This document shows, in pieces, positions 1 to 8,133 of a stretch of DNA of 64,000 bases. Position numbers and translations under genes: made by a program. Position 1 is the first letter of the stretch. Each line of letters begins with the position of its first letter. This DNA is from Actinomycetota bacterium. Its GTDB lineage: Bacteria > Actinomycetota > Actinomycetes > Mycobacteriales > Micromonosporaceae. The stretch is taken from assembly GCA_005885555.1 (NCBI GenBank), contig VAWN01000100.1, positions 31,653-95,652 on the forward strand, given 5' to 3'. Below the pieces are notes generated by a model. That model worked only from the letters and a program-made list of their open reading frames with translations, did no database searches and had not been told where the DNA came from.

Positions 1-521
1 AGCGAGAAGCTCAGCGCGATGCCGATGCCCAGGACGGTGACGCCGAACAGCAGTGGGTCGATGACCACCATGCCGACCGCCGCCCCGACCGCCATGACGG
101 CACCGGTCACCGTCTCGAACAGGCCGGAGGTGACCACCGCGCGCAGCAGCGTGGTGTCCGCGCCGACCCGGGAGAGCAGGTCGCCGGTGCGCCGCTGGTC
201 GTACTCGGTGATCGGCAGGCGCAGCAGGTGCGCGGCCAGCCGGGTGCGGGCGGACAGCACGATGCCTTCCGCGGTACGGGCGAGCACGTACTCCTGGATC
301 CCGTCGAGCACCGCGACCGCGCAGAGCACCAGCACGAGCAGCAGGACCGGCCCCCAGACGGGTACCTTGCCGACGCCGTTGAGCACCTGGCGGGTCAGCA
401 GCGGCTGCAGCAGGGTACCGCCGGCCCGCACCAGCGACAGCACGGCGACCACGACCAGGGCGAGCCGGTGCGCCCGCAGGTACGGCAGCAGCGACCGCAG
501 CCCGATCGACTCGCTCGGCAT
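1..521 (-). CDS. ABC exporter, N-terminal membrane domain (partial, runs off left edge)
   Basis: Reading the minus strand from ATG at 521 gives about 173 residues with no stop before the window edge. Hydrophobic segments lie near residues 20-36 and 55-73, a third long one near 135-172. Between them sits the cytoplasmic-loop signature YDQRRTGDLLSRVGAD, typical of the permease half of type I ABC exporters in which membrane domain and ATPase are fused. The nucleotide-binding domain would lie outside the window, so substrate and subfamily cannot be judged. The gene starts 10 bp downstream of the stop of the flavoprotein at 532-1719 and is probably co-transcribed with it. The family is fairly secure; the function is export of an unknown substrate. 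Confidence 0.8.
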   Translation of the reverse strand, partial: MPSESIGLRSLLPYLRAHRLALVVVAVLSLVRAGGTLLQPLLTRQVLNGVGKVPVWGPVLLLVLVLCAVAVLDGIQEYVLARTAEGIVLSARTRLAAHLLRLPITEYDQRRTGDLLSRVGADTTLLRAVVTSGLFETVTGAVMAVGAAVGMVVIDPLLFGVTVLGIGIALSFS

Positions 522-531
522 GACGCCGAGC

Positions 532-1719
532 CTAGGGAGGCGATGCTGAGAATCCCCCGAGCGCGGCGTCCAGCCAGCCGACCGGGCGGCGTTGCACGGT
601 TTCGGCGAAGCTGGTGCCGCTGCGGCAGAACCGGGTGAACGCCCGCCAGCCCGGCGGGGTGGCCAGCGCCGCGTGGAAGGTACCGGGACGGCGCGCGAAC
701 GCGGCGAGCAGCCGCTGCCCGGCGCGCATCTCCGGGACCAGGGTGCGGCGCAGTTCGGCCTCGTACCCGTCGAGCCGGCCGGACGCCGCCGCGGTGCCGG
801 CGGCCATCCCGGAACGCAGCGCGTAGCTGATGCCCTCGCGGGTCCACGGTTCCAGCAGGCCGGCCGCGTCGCCGGCGACGAGTACCCGGCCGCGCCGTAC
901 CGGGGAGCCGGTAGCGCGGCAGCGGGTGAGGTGGCCGGAGTCCTCGGCGGGTTCGATGCCGGACAGGCCGAGGCGGTCGAGGAACGCGCGCAGGTACCCG
1001 CGGGTCTGCTCGCCGTGTCCGCGGGCGGCGATGACGCCGACGGTCAGCCGGTCGTCCTTGGGGAACACCCAGCCGTACGAGCCGGGCAGCGGTCCCCAGT
1101 CGACCAGCAGCCGGCCGCGCCAGTCGCGCCGGACCGGCCCGGGTACCGGCAGCTCCACCTCCAGCCCGAGGTCGACCTGTCCACAGTGGACACCGACGTG
1201 CCGGCCGGTGACACCGGCGGAGCCGTCGGCGCCGACCACGGTACCGGCGCGCACCACCGACCCGTCGCCCAGCCGCAGCGACACCTCGGTGGCGGACTGC
1301 TCGACCGCGCGGACGGTGGTGCGTTGCCGTACCGTCGCGCCCGCCGCCTGCGCGGCCCGGCGCAGCACGTCGTCGAACTCCTCGCGGCGCACCATCGCGA
1401 CCAGCGGCGCGGCCGCGCGGCGGGTGAAGCGGCGCCGGCCGTCGTGGGTGAACGTGGCCGCGGGTACCCGGTCGCGGGCCACCGCACCGACCGGCCCGGC
1501 GACACCCAGCGCGGCGACCGCGGCGAGGGACGCGCCGACCAGCCCGCCGCCGCAGGTCTTGTACCGCGGGTGCACGGCCCGCTCCAGTACCAGCGTCCGG
1601 GCGCCGGCACCGGCCGCGACGCAGGCGGCGGCGAGACCGGCCGGCCCGCCGCCCACCACCGCCACATCCCAGAATTGCGGTTCCGGCATCCCCACAGGGT
1701 AGGCGTACCATTCCGGCAT
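532..1719 (-). CDS. Geranylgeranyl reductase family FAD-dependent oxidoreductase
   Basis: A 395-residue soluble flavoprotein. The N-terminal dinucleotide fold has VVGGGPAGLAAA near residues 21-32, then the CGGGLVG element and a C-terminal second FAD motif, VLVAGDAAGLLEPWTREGIS. This layout is that of the geranylgeranyl reductase family, which hydrogenates isoprenoid double bonds in menaquinones, polyprenols or carotenoid-like lipids. The actual substrate cannot be read from the sequence. ATG at 1719 is used here; a second ATG at 1689 starts just before the FAD fold and is a plausible alternative. The first ATG overlaps, on the opposite strand, the ATG of the proposed metG leader peptide, so the two promoters would be back to back. 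An ABC exporter gene follows closely. Confidence 0.8.
   Translation of the reverse strand: MPEWYAYPVGMPEPQFWDVAVVGGGPAGLAAACVAAGAGARTLVLERAVHPRYKTCGGGLVGASLAAVAALGVAGPVGAVARDRVPAATFTHDGRRRFTRRAAAPLVAMVRREEFDDVLRRAAQAAGATVRQRTTVRAVEQSATEVSLRLGDGSVVRAGTVVGADGSAGVTGRHVGVHCGQVDLGLEVELPVPGPVRRDWRGRLLVDWGPLPGSYGWVFPKDDRLTVGVIAARGHGEQTRGYLRAFLDRLGLSGIEPAEDSGHLTRCRATGSPVRRGRVLVAGDAAGLLEPWTREGISYALRSGMAAGTAAASGRLDGYEAELRRTLVPEMRAGQRLLAAFARRPGTFHAALATPPGWRAFTRFCRSGTSFAETVQRRPVGWLDAALGGFSASPP
1179..1191. repeat. Copy of the 13-bp palindrome GTCCAC(A/T)GTGGAC
   Basis: GTCCACAGTGGAC inside the flavoprotein gene. On the coding strand it is read as Val-His-Cys-Gly, a different frame from the copies at 49144 and 54083, which are read as Ser-Thr-Val-Asp/Glu. 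The signal therefore appears to be at the DNA level. Confidence 0.6.
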
Positions 1720-1805
1720 GACCCGTCCGACCGCTCCGGTGATGATGCCCCGCTAGCCGGGGCTGGACGCGTCTTTCCTTCGACAGGCCCCGCACCGCGG
1801 GGCCT
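1706..1805 (+). promoter_or_regulatory. Attenuator-like leader of metG: leaderless promoter, Met-rich micro-ORF, two hairpins
   Basis: A TANNNT-type -10 element, TACCAT (1706-1711), ends six bases before ATG 1718. This is the spacing expected if transcription starts at the A of the ATG. The micro-ORF that follows carries two adjacent Met codons and ends inside a perfect hairpin, GCCCC-GCTAGCC-GGGGC (1747-1763). A second perfect stem, AGGCCCCGC...GCGGGGCCT (1785-1805), follows about 25 bp later. The metG ribosome-binding site GAGGAG (1831-1836) lies after it. Taken together this looks like translation-coupled attenuation responding to charged tRNA-Met. No T-run follows the second stem, so Rho-independent termination is uncertain. 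Confidence 0.4.
1718..1756 (+). CDS. Putative leader peptide with Met-Met codons upstream of methionyl-tRNA synthetase
   Basis: A 12-codon ORF reading MTRPTAPVMMPR then TAG. Three of twelve residues are Met, including two consecutive ATG codons at 1742-1747, directly before the first hairpin stem. It has no clear Shine-Dalgarno sequence, but it sits at the right distance from a -10 hexamer to be translated from a leaderless transcript. The next gene charges tRNA with methionine, which fits the logic of a ribosome-stalling leader. It is short and could be chance; I treat it as a candidate. Confidence 0.35.
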   Translation: MTRPTAPVMMPR

Positions 1806-1842
1806 GCTCACGTCGGGCTCCGCCCTCCCTGAGGAGAGCCCG

Positions 1843-3318
1843 ATGACCTTCTATGTCACCACGACCATCCCGTACGTCAACGGGCGGCCGCACCTGGGGC
1901 ACGCGCTCGAACTGGTCCAGGCCGACGCGCTCGCCCGGCACCGCCGCCGGCGCGGGGACCGGGTCCGCTTCCTGTCCGGCACCGACGACAACTCACTCAA
2001 GAACGTGCTCGCCGCGCAGGCCGAAGGGGTACCCACGGCGCAGCTCGTGGACCGCAACGCCGCCGTGTTCGCCGCGCTGCACGGCCCGCTGTCGCTGTCG
2101 TTCGACGACTTCATCCGGACCAGCCGGGACCCGCGGCACCGGCCCGGTGTCGAGCGCCTGTGGCGGGCCTGCGCCGCGGCCGGCGACCTGTACCGCAAGC
2201 ACTACACCGGCCGGTACTGCGTGGGCTGCGAGCAGTTCTACCCGCCGGCTGAGCTGCCCGACGGCCGCTGCCCCGAGCACGGTACCGAGCCGGTGCCGGT
2301 CGCCGAGGAGAACTGGTTCTTCCGGCTGTCCCGGTACCAGGACCGGCTGTACCAGCTGATCAGCGACGGCACGCTGCGGATCGAGCCGGCGGCACGGCGC
2401 AACGAGGTGCTCGCGTTCATCGCCGGGGGCCTGGCCGACTTCAGCATCTCCCGTTCGCGGGAGCGGGCGCGCGGCTGGGGCATCCCGGTACCCGACGATC
2501 CCGGCCAGGTCGTCTACGTCTGGTGGGACGCGCTGGGCAACTACCTCAGCGCGCTGGACTACGGCGGGGACGCGGCGGCGTACCGGGACTGGTGGCTGGG
2601 CGCCGACCGCCGGGTGCACCTGGTCGGCAAGGGCGTGCTGCGGTTCCACGCGGTGTACTGGCCGGCGATGCTGCTGTCCGCCGGGGTACCGCTGCCGACC
2701 GACGTCCTCGTGCACGACTACCTGACCGTCGACGGCCGCAAGCTCGGCAAGTCCACCGGCAACGGGATCGACCCGGTGGACCTGGTCGGGCGCTTCGGTA
2801 CCGACGCGGTGCGCTGGTGGCTGCTGCGTGAGGTGCCCCGGGTCGGTGACGCGGACTTCACCGTGGACAGGCTCGTCGCCCGGGCCGACGAGGATCTCGC
2901 CAACGGGATCGGCAACCTGGTCAACCGGGTGGTGAGCATGGTGCACCGGTACCGGGACGGCGTGGTCCCGGCCGGGCCCGTGCGGGGAACGCTGTCCGCG
3001 CTCGCCGACGCGGTACCCGGGCAGGTCGACGCGGCCCTGGCCGACTTCGACCTGCGCCGCGCGACGGTCGCGATCGGGCACCTGGTCGAGGCGGCCAACC
3101 GGCACGTGGAACAGGTGCGGCCGTGGGAGCTGGCCCGCGACCCCGGCGCCGCCACCCGGCTGGACGCGGAGCTGGCGGTACTGGTGGCGGCCTGCCGGCG
3201 GGTCGGCGAGGAGCTGGCGCCGTTCCTGCCCGACGGCGCGGTCCGGATCACCCGGCAGTGCACCCCGGTCGGTGACCGGCTGCCCGATCCGGAGCCGTTG
3301 TTCGCCCGACTCCGGTGA
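1843..3318 (+). CDS. metG: Methionine--tRNA ligase (short form)
   Basis: Charges tRNA-Met in the cytoplasm. The 491-residue protein has the class I HIGH-type motif PHLGHA near residue 16, a zinc-knuckle region (CVGC then CPEH near 126-146) and the KMSKS-type loop KLGKSTGN near residue 300, followed by the anticodon-binding helical domain. The C-terminal tRNA-binding extension found in many bacterial enzymes is absent, which is common in actinobacteria. ATG 1843 is chosen because GAGGAG lies at 1831-1836; the frame stays open far upstream but codes for nothing sensible there. The neighbours are a prenyl reductase and a sugar epimerase rather than translation genes, so this could be a second, special-purpose copy. 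That cannot be tested within this window. Confidence 0.93.
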   Translation: MTFYVTTTIPYVNGRPHLGHALELVQADALARHRRRRGDRVRFLSGTDDNSLKNVLAAQAEGVPTAQLVDRNAAVFAALHGPLSLSFDDFIRTSRDPRHRPGVERLWRACAAAGDLYRKHYTGRYCVGCEQFYPPAELPDGRCPEHGTEPVPVAEENWFFRLSRYQDRLYQLISDGTLRIEPAARRNEVLAFIAGGLADFSISRSRERARGWGIPVPDDPGQVVYVWWDALGNYLSALDYGGDAAAYRDWWLGADRRVHLVGKGVLRFHAVYWPAMLLSAGVPLPTDVLVHDYLTVDGRKLGKSTGNGIDPVDLVGRFGTDAVRWWLLREVPRVGDADFTVDRLVARADEDLANGIGNLVNRVVSMVHRYRDGVVPAGPVRGTLSALADAVPGQVDAALADFDLRRATVAIGHLVEAANRHVEQVRPWELARDPGAATRLDAELAVLVAACRRVGEELAPFLPDGAVRITRQCTPVGDRLPDPEPLFARLR

Positions 3319-3398
3319 GTGGAAACGCTGATTCCCAACCGGCACGCCCACCGGTACTACAGGTCGCAGGCGGCAACGAACTCACCGTGAGGGGCAGG

Positions 3399-4283
3399 AT
3401 GGTGCGGTGTCTCCTGCTCGGCGCGTCCGGTTTCCTGGGCCGGCACGTGTACGCGGCGCTGCGCGCGCACCCGCACCTGGACGTGGTGACCGCCGGGCGC
3501 CGGGCGGCGCACGCCGACCTGTGGCTGGACCTGGCCACGACCGCGCCGGCGCAGGTCGCCGAGGTACTGCGGGTGGCGGCGCCCGCGGTCGTGGTCAACT
3601 GCGCGGGCGCCACCGCGGGCGAGCCGGCCGCGCTGGTGGCCGGCAACGTGCTGACCGTTGCCGCGCTGCTCGACGCGGCCGGGCGGCTGCCGTACCCGGT
3701 GCGGCTGGTGCACCTGGGCTGCGCGGCGGAGTACGGCGCGGTACCGGTCGGCGTCCCGGTCGCCGAGTCCACCCCGGCCCGGCCGGTGGACGCCTACGGG
3801 GTGACCAAGCTGGCCGGTACCGACCTGGTACTGGCCGCGCGCCGGCGGGGGGTACCGGCCGTGGTGCTGCGGGTGTTCGACCCGCTCGGTCCGGGTACCC
3901 CGGCGGGCGGGGTGGCGGGACGGATCGCGGCGGCGGTCACCGCGGCGGCCCGGACCGGCGGTCCGGCGCCGGTGGGCCGGCTGGACGGGTACCGCGACTT
4001 CGTCGACGTGCGCGACGTCGCCGCGGCGGTGGTGGCCGCGACCACCGCCCGGGAGCTGCCGCCGCCGCTGCTCAACGTCGGCAGCGGCCGGGCGACCGCG
4101 CTGCGGACGCTGGCCGCGGCGATGTCGGCCCGGGCCGGCGGTACCGTCCAGGAGAGCGCCGGCCCCGGCCCGGTGACCTCGCAGCGGGCCGACCTGACCG
4201 CGGTGACCGCGGTGCTGGGCTGGCGTCCGGCCTTCGAGCTGGCCGACTCGGTCCGGGACATGTGGCAGGCCGTACCGGTGTGA
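3399..4283 (+). CDS. NAD-dependent epimerase/dehydratase (nucleotide-sugar type SDR)
   Basis: A 294-residue extended SDR. LLLGASGFLGRH at residues 4-15 is the NAD-binding GxxGxxG motif. YGVTKLAGTDL near residue 130 supplies the catalytic YxxxK pair, and DGYRDFVDVRDVA near 200 is typical of nucleotide-sugar epimerases and 4,6-dehydratases. ATG 3399 follows GAGGGGCAGG and puts the Rossmann motif at the N terminus as usual; an upstream GTG at 3315 overlapping the metG stop would add an atypical 28-residue tail. Substrate unknown. The gene follows metG by 80 bp and converges with the histidine kinase with only 3 bp between the stops. Confidence 0.8.
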   Translation: MVRCLLLGASGFLGRHVYAALRAHPHLDVVTAGRRAAHADLWLDLATTAPAQVAEVLRVAAPAVVVNCAGATAGEPAALVAGNVLTVAALLDAAGRLPYPVRLVHLGCAAEYGAVPVGVPVAESTPARPVDAYGVTKLAGTDLVLAARRRGVPAVVLRVFDPLGPGTPAGGVAGRIAAAVTAAARTGGPAPVGRLDGYRDFVDVRDVAAAVVAATTARELPPPLLNVGSGRATALRTLAAAMSARAGGTVQESAGPGPVTSQRADLTAVTAVLGWRPAFELADSVRDMWQAVPV

Positions 4284-4286
4284 CCC

Positions 4287-5702
4287 TCACCCCGCGGGAA
4301 GCGGCAGCGCGAAGCAGACCCGGGTGCCGCCGTCGGGGTCGCGGTCGGCCCAGATCCGCCCGTGGTGGGCGTGCACGATCTCCTGCGCGATCGCCAGGCC
4401 CAGCCCGCTGCCGTCGACCACCCGGCTGCGCGCGGTGTCGGTGCGGTAGAACCGGTCGAACACCCGGATCAGCTCGTCGGGCGGGATGCCCGGCCCGCTG
4501 TCGGTCACGCTGATCCCGGCCTCGGTGCCGTCGCGCCACGCGTCCAGCCGCACGCTGCCCCGGGCGGTGTACTTGACCGCGTTGTCGACCAGGTTGGTGA
4601 CCACCTGGCCGAGCCGCTCGCGGTCACCGTCCACGACCGGGTTGGCACCGGTGACCTCGATGGTCAGTCCCTTCGCCGCGGCCAGCGGACGCAGCGTCGC
4701 CGCGGTCGCCTCGGCCACGTCGCGCAGGTCGACCGGCCGGACGAACAGCTCCAGTGCGCCCTGGTCGAACTGCGCCAGGGCGAGCAGGTTGCCGACGATG
4801 CGGCTCATCCGCTCGACCTCCTCGGCGGTACTGGCCAGCACCTCGGCCGCCTCCGGGGCCAGGTCGCCGGCGGCCAGCGCCACCTCCAGCTCGGAGCGCA
4901 TCACCGCGAGCGGCGTGCGCAGGTCGTGGGAGGCGTCGGCGATGAGCCGCCGCTGCGCCTCCACGCCGGCCTCCAGCCGGTCCAGCATCGCGTTGAACGT
5001 CTCGGCCAGGCGGCCGACCTCGTCGGCGGTGCCCGGTACCGGTACCCGCTCGTCGAGCCGGTCGACGCTGATATCGCGGGCCTTGTCGGCGACCGCGGTG
5101 ACCGGGCGCAGCGCGAGGCCGGCCACCCACCACCCGGTCGCGGCCACGACGACCAGGGCCAGCGGGCCGCCGGTGAGCAGGATGACCAGCAGCCGGTGTT
5201 CGGCCGCGTCGACGACCGCCAGCGACGTGCCGAGGACCAGCACCCGCGGCTGGCCGCCGTCCTCGACCGCGCGGGCCAGTACCCGCAGCGTCGCGGGCGA
5301 GCCGGCCAGCCGCCCGGTGACCAGCAGGGTCCGCCCGTCCAGTACCTCGGCCAGCTGCGTCCGGGAGATCATCGGCTCGCGGGCGACGAGGTCGTCGGAG
5401 GCCTCGACGACGGTACCGTCGGCGGACAGCAGCTGGGCACCGGAGTCGCTGCTCGACAGCCCCGACAGGGCGGCGTTGCTCACCTCGGTGAACTCGCCAC
5501 CTGCCCGGATGCTGGCGGCGATCTGCACCGAGCGGGTGGACAGCGAGCGGTCGATGTCGCCGGCGAGGCTGCTGTGCATCCGCTGGACCAGGGACACGCC
5601 GAGCACCGCCAGCACGACCCCGAGCAGCGCGGTGTACCAGGCGGTCAGCCGTACCCGGATCGGTAGCCGTGGCCGCCGTGCCGCCGGCCGGGCCGCGGTC
5701 AC
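4287..5702 (-). CDS. Two-component sensor histidine kinase (HAMP/HisKA/HATPase)
   Basis: Membrane sensor of 471 residues. TM1 lies near residues 19-41 and TM2 near 166-195, flanking an extracytoplasmic domain of about 120 residues. A HAMP linker follows (RPVTAVADKARDIS), then the dimerisation/phosphoacceptor helix with the H-box DASHDLRTPL near residue 258, an N-box LVDNAVKYT, and G-boxes DSGPGIPP and GSGLGLAIA. The order is that of OmpR-partner kinases such as MprB/CssS types. The gene starts 30 bp after the stop of the response regulator and is in one operon with it. The stimulus is unknown; the sensor domain has no family signature that I recognise. Confidence 0.92.
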   Translation of the reverse strand: MTAARPAARRPRLPIRVRLTAWYTALLGVVLAVLGVSLVQRMHSSLAGDIDRSLSTRSVQIAASIRAGGEFTEVSNAALSGLSSSDSGAQLLSADGTVVEASDDLVAREPMISRTQLAEVLDGRTLLVTGRLAGSPATLRVLARAVEDGGQPRVLVLGTSLAVVDAAEHRLLVILLTGGPLALVVVAATGWWVAGLALRPVTAVADKARDISVDRLDERVPVPGTADEVGRLAETFNAMLDRLEAGVEAQRRLIADASHDLRTPLAVMRSELEVALAAGDLAPEAAEVLASTAEEVERMSRIVGNLLALAQFDQGALELFVRPVDLRDVAEATAATLRPLAAAKGLTIEVTGANPVVDGDRERLGQVVTNLVDNAVKYTARGSVRLDAWRDGTEAGISVTDSGPGIPPDELIRVFDRFYRTDTARSRVVDGSGLGLAIAQEIVHAHHGRIWADRDPDGGTRVCFALPLPAG

Positions 5703-5732
5703 GTGCCGCCGCCAACCGGCGCGGTCATGCCG

Positions 5733-6461
5733 TCACCCGACCCCGTACCCGACGCCGCGGGCGGTGCGGATCAGCGGCCGGTCGAACGGCCGTTCCAGCT
5801 TGCGCCGCAGGTACCCGACGTAGACGTCGACGACGTTGGACAGCCCGTCGTAGTCGTAGGCCCACACGTTCTCCAGGATGCGCCGCCGGTTCACCACCTC
5901 GCCGGGGTGCCGCATGAGGAACTCCAGCAGCGCGAACTCCTTGGGGGACAGGTCGACCGGCCGGCCGTCGCGGGTCACCGTGCGGGCCGCCGGGTCCAGC
6001 TCCACGTCGTCGACGCGCAGCCGGACCGGCCGTTGCGGGGCGCCCCGGCGCACCAGGGCGCGCAGCCGGGCCAGCAGCTCGGCGAAGGCGAACGGCTTGA
6101 TCAGGTAGTCGTCCGCGCCGGCGTCCAGGCCGCGGACCCGGTCGCCGACCGTGTCCCGCGCGGTCAGCATGAGGATCGGTACCCAGTGCCCCCGCGCGCG
6201 CAGCATCCGGCACACCTCCACACCGGCGAAGGTACCGGCGGGCGCCTGGTCGCCGCGCCCGTTCGACCGTTCCTCGGTGGCGTCGGTGTCCGACCCGGGC
6301 AGCATCACGTCGAGCAGGATGGCGTCGTACTCGCACTCGCTGGCGTGGTACAGCGCCTCGGCCGCGGTCAGCGCCACGTCGACGGCATGACCTTCCCGCT
6401 CCAGGCCCCGCCGCAGCGCCCGGACCAGCTTGACTTCGTCGTCGACGACGAGGAACCGCAC
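5733..6461 (-). CDS. OmpR/PhoB-family response regulator with an insertion in the receiver domain
   Basis: The receiver domain has acidic pocket VVDDE, phospho-acceptor Asp in ILLDVMLPG, the conserved Thr in MLTARD and Lys in LIKPF. A winged-helix DNA-binding domain ends in VDVYVGYLRRKL and IRTARGVGYGVG. An extra stretch of about 22 residues (SDTDATEERSNGRGDQAPAG and a few more) interrupts the loop right after the phosphorylation site, where relatives read LPGxDGxEVCR. Start choice: GTG at 6461 is 5 bp after GGGAGG; the longer start at 6467 overlaps that ribosome-binding site. The regulator is transcribed first, then its kinase. It probably autoregulates through the repeats at 6504-6559. Confidence 0.93.
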   Translation of the reverse strand: MRFLVVDDEVKLVRALRRGLEREGHAVDVALTAAEALYHASECEYDAILLDVMLPGSDTDATEERSNGRGDQAPAGTFAGVEVCRMLRARGHWVPILMLTARDTVGDRVRGLDAGADDYLIKPFAFAELLARLRALVRRGAPQRPVRLRVDDVELDPAARTVTRDGRPVDLSPKEFALLEFLMRHPGEVVNRRRILENVWAYDYDGLSNVVDVYVGYLRRKLERPFDRPLIRTARGVGYGVG

Positions 6462-6503
6462 GTCCACCTCCCTGCCCGTTGCGCCGAGTCTGCCCCGCCT
6501 CCC

Positions 6504-6559
6504 ATGAGAGTTCGATGAGACTTAGCCGTGCCGCTCCGAGCTTCTCACGGTTCTCCCAT
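6504..6559. promoter_or_regulatory. Two divergent pairs of CTCAY half-sites, candidate response-regulator operators
   Basis: On the minus strand CTCAT occurs twice with 11-bp periodicity (6519-6515 and 6508-6504). On the plus strand CTCAC-GGTTCT-CCCAT at 6544-6559 has the same 11-bp spacing. Tandem half-sites one helical turn apart are typical of OmpR-family binding. The two pairs point away from each other, one toward the regulator gene and one toward the mannosyltransferase, suggesting that both are controlled. Confidence 0.5.
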
Positions 6560-6738
6560 CGAGGGGCTGATAGACCGTGTGCGACGTCGTTGGTTCCGGG
6601 GTACCGCTGGTACCGGCGACGGGCCCGGTCGTGACACGCTTGCCGCTGCGTGTTGCGACCGGGCACCATTTTGTGCGACGGCCGATCCGGCGACGTCATT
6701 GCTGACAGGAAAGGTCTGGACCGCTGACGCTGATCCTC

Positions 6739-8133
6739 GTGCGGTACGGCGGGCTGGCCGGCGCACTGCTGCTCGCGCTGGCCGGGGCCCGTTTCGGGCA
6801 GCATTCGGTCGCCCAACCCGCCTGGCTGGCCGGTACCGTCCTGCTCGCCGGTGCCTGGCTGGTGCTCGGCCGGCGGCTGGCCGGGGTACGGCTGCGCTGG
6901 CTGGTGCTGACCGGCGCGCTGTGGGCCCTTCCGGTGCTGCTCAGCCTGCCGCTGTCCAGCCGCGACGTGTACTCCTACGCCTGCCAGGGCGCCCTGGTGG
7001 CGCACGGGGTCGACCCGTACACGCACGGGGTGGCGAGCCTGCCGTGCCCCTGGCTGTCCACCATCTCGCACACCTGGCGCAGTACGACGAGCCCCTACGG
7101 CCCGCTGTGGCTGATCGTCGCCGGCGGCGCGGCCAGCAGTCACCGCCTGGCCCTGACCGTCGGGCTGCTGCGGGTGGTCGCGCTCGCCGGCATGGCGCTG
7201 GTCGGGTGGGCCGGGCACCGGCTGGCCCGGGCGCTGGGCGCCGACCCGGTCCGGGCCGCCTGGCTCGGCCTGGTCAGCCCGCTGGTCGTGGTGCACGCGC
7301 TGTCCGGGGCGCACAACGACGCGCTGCTCGCGGGTCTGGTCATGGCCGGGCTCCTGGTGGCCGTCGCGCCGCCGGACCGGCTGGCGCCGATGGCGCGCCC
7401 GCTGCTCGCCGGGGGAGTGCTCGGCCTCGCCGTGGCGGTCAAGGCCACCGCGGTGGTCGTCCTGCCGTTCCTCGTCCTGCTGCTCGCCGCCGACCGCCGC
7501 TGGTGGCCGCTGGTGCGGACCGGGGCGGTCGCCGCGGCCGGTGCCGTCGGGGCGTACGGGCTGCTGTGGGCGCTGACCGGGTACGGGCTGGGGTGGCTGC
7601 CGTCGCTGTCGCAGACCGCGCGGGGCGTCATCGAATGGACGTCGGTACCCACGGGGCTCGGCCTCGGCGCCGCCAAGGTGCTGTACCACACCGGGCACCC
7701 CGACCTGGCCCGGCACATGGTCGCCGCGTTCCGGGCCGGTGGCCTGGTGGTGCTCGCCGCGGTCCTGGTCGGCCTGTGGTGGTGGGCCCGCCGGCGCACC
7801 CGGCCGGAGCAGGTGCTCGGCGCGACCGGAGCGGCCCTGGTGGCGACGGTGGTGCTCGCCCCCGTGGCGTTCCCGTGGTACGCGCTCGTCGCGCAGGCGG
7901 TGCTCGCCTACGGGATCACCGACGACCGGCTGCGGTACCGGCTGGGCCTGGTCGTCGCCCCGGCCATGCTGCTGATCCTGCCCAGCGGCCAGGGCATCGC
8001 CGGGATCTACCGCAGTCCCGGGTACCTGCTCGACGGGCTGCTCGTCCTCGGCGCCGCGGCCTGGCTGGCCTGGCGGCTGCGCGCCCACCTGCACAGCCGC
8101 CGGCACGAGCTGGTCGACGTGCCAGGATCGTGA
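6739..8133 (+). CDS. MptB-like polyprenyl-phosphomannose-dependent alpha-1,6-mannosyltransferase (GT-C)
   Basis: Polytopic membrane protein of 464 residues with roughly ten to twelve hydrophobic helices. Near residues 75-95 it carries RDVYSYACQGALVAHGVDPY, a strong signature of the MptA/MptB family, whose periplasmic loop holds the catalytic acid of GT-C enzymes. In mycobacteria and corynebacteria these proteins extend the mannan backbone of lipomannan with mannose from polyprenyl-phosphate. GTG 6739 is the first usable start; an AGGAAAGG stretch lies about 25 bp upstream, so the true start may be slightly different. The start of the next gene overlaps this stop (GTGA). The upstream region contains OmpR-type half-sites. 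The family assignment is good; the exact acceptor is inferred. Confidence 0.78.
   Translation: MRYGGLAGALLLALAGARFGQHSVAQPAWLAGTVLLAGAWLVLGRRLAGVRLRWLVLTGALWALPVLLSLPLSSRDVYSYACQGALVAHGVDPYTHGVASLPCPWLSTISHTWRSTTSPYGPLWLIVAGGAASSHRLALTVGLLRVVALAGMALVGWAGHRLARALGADPVRAAWLGLVSPLVVVHALSGAHNDALLAGLVMAGLLVAVAPPDRLAPMARPLLAGGVLGLAVAVKATAVVVLPFLVLLLAADRRWWPLVRTGAVAAAGAVGAYGLLWALTGYGLGWLPSLSQTARGVIEWTSVPTGLGLGAAKVLYHTGHPDLARHMVAAFRAGGLVVLAAVLVGLWWWARRRTRPEQVLGATGAALVATVVLAPVAFPWYALVAQAVLAYGITDDRLRYRLGLVVAPAMLLILPSGQGIAGIYRSPGYLLDGLLVLGAAAWLAWRLRAHLHSRRHELVDVPGS

Noticed and set aside
592-1842. Plus-strand extension of the metG frame upstream of 1843 (an open frame of over 400 codons)
   Set aside because: It is the antisense of the flavoprotein gene, rich in Arg/Gly/Pro, with no family signature; a good ribosome-binding site and normal N terminus are found at 1843.
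1741-1842. SAM or T-box riboswitch in the metG leader
   Set aside because: None of the conserved cores of SAM-I, SAM-II or SAM-IV, nor the T-box TGGNACC bulge in context, could be found; hairpins and a leader peptide explain the region better.
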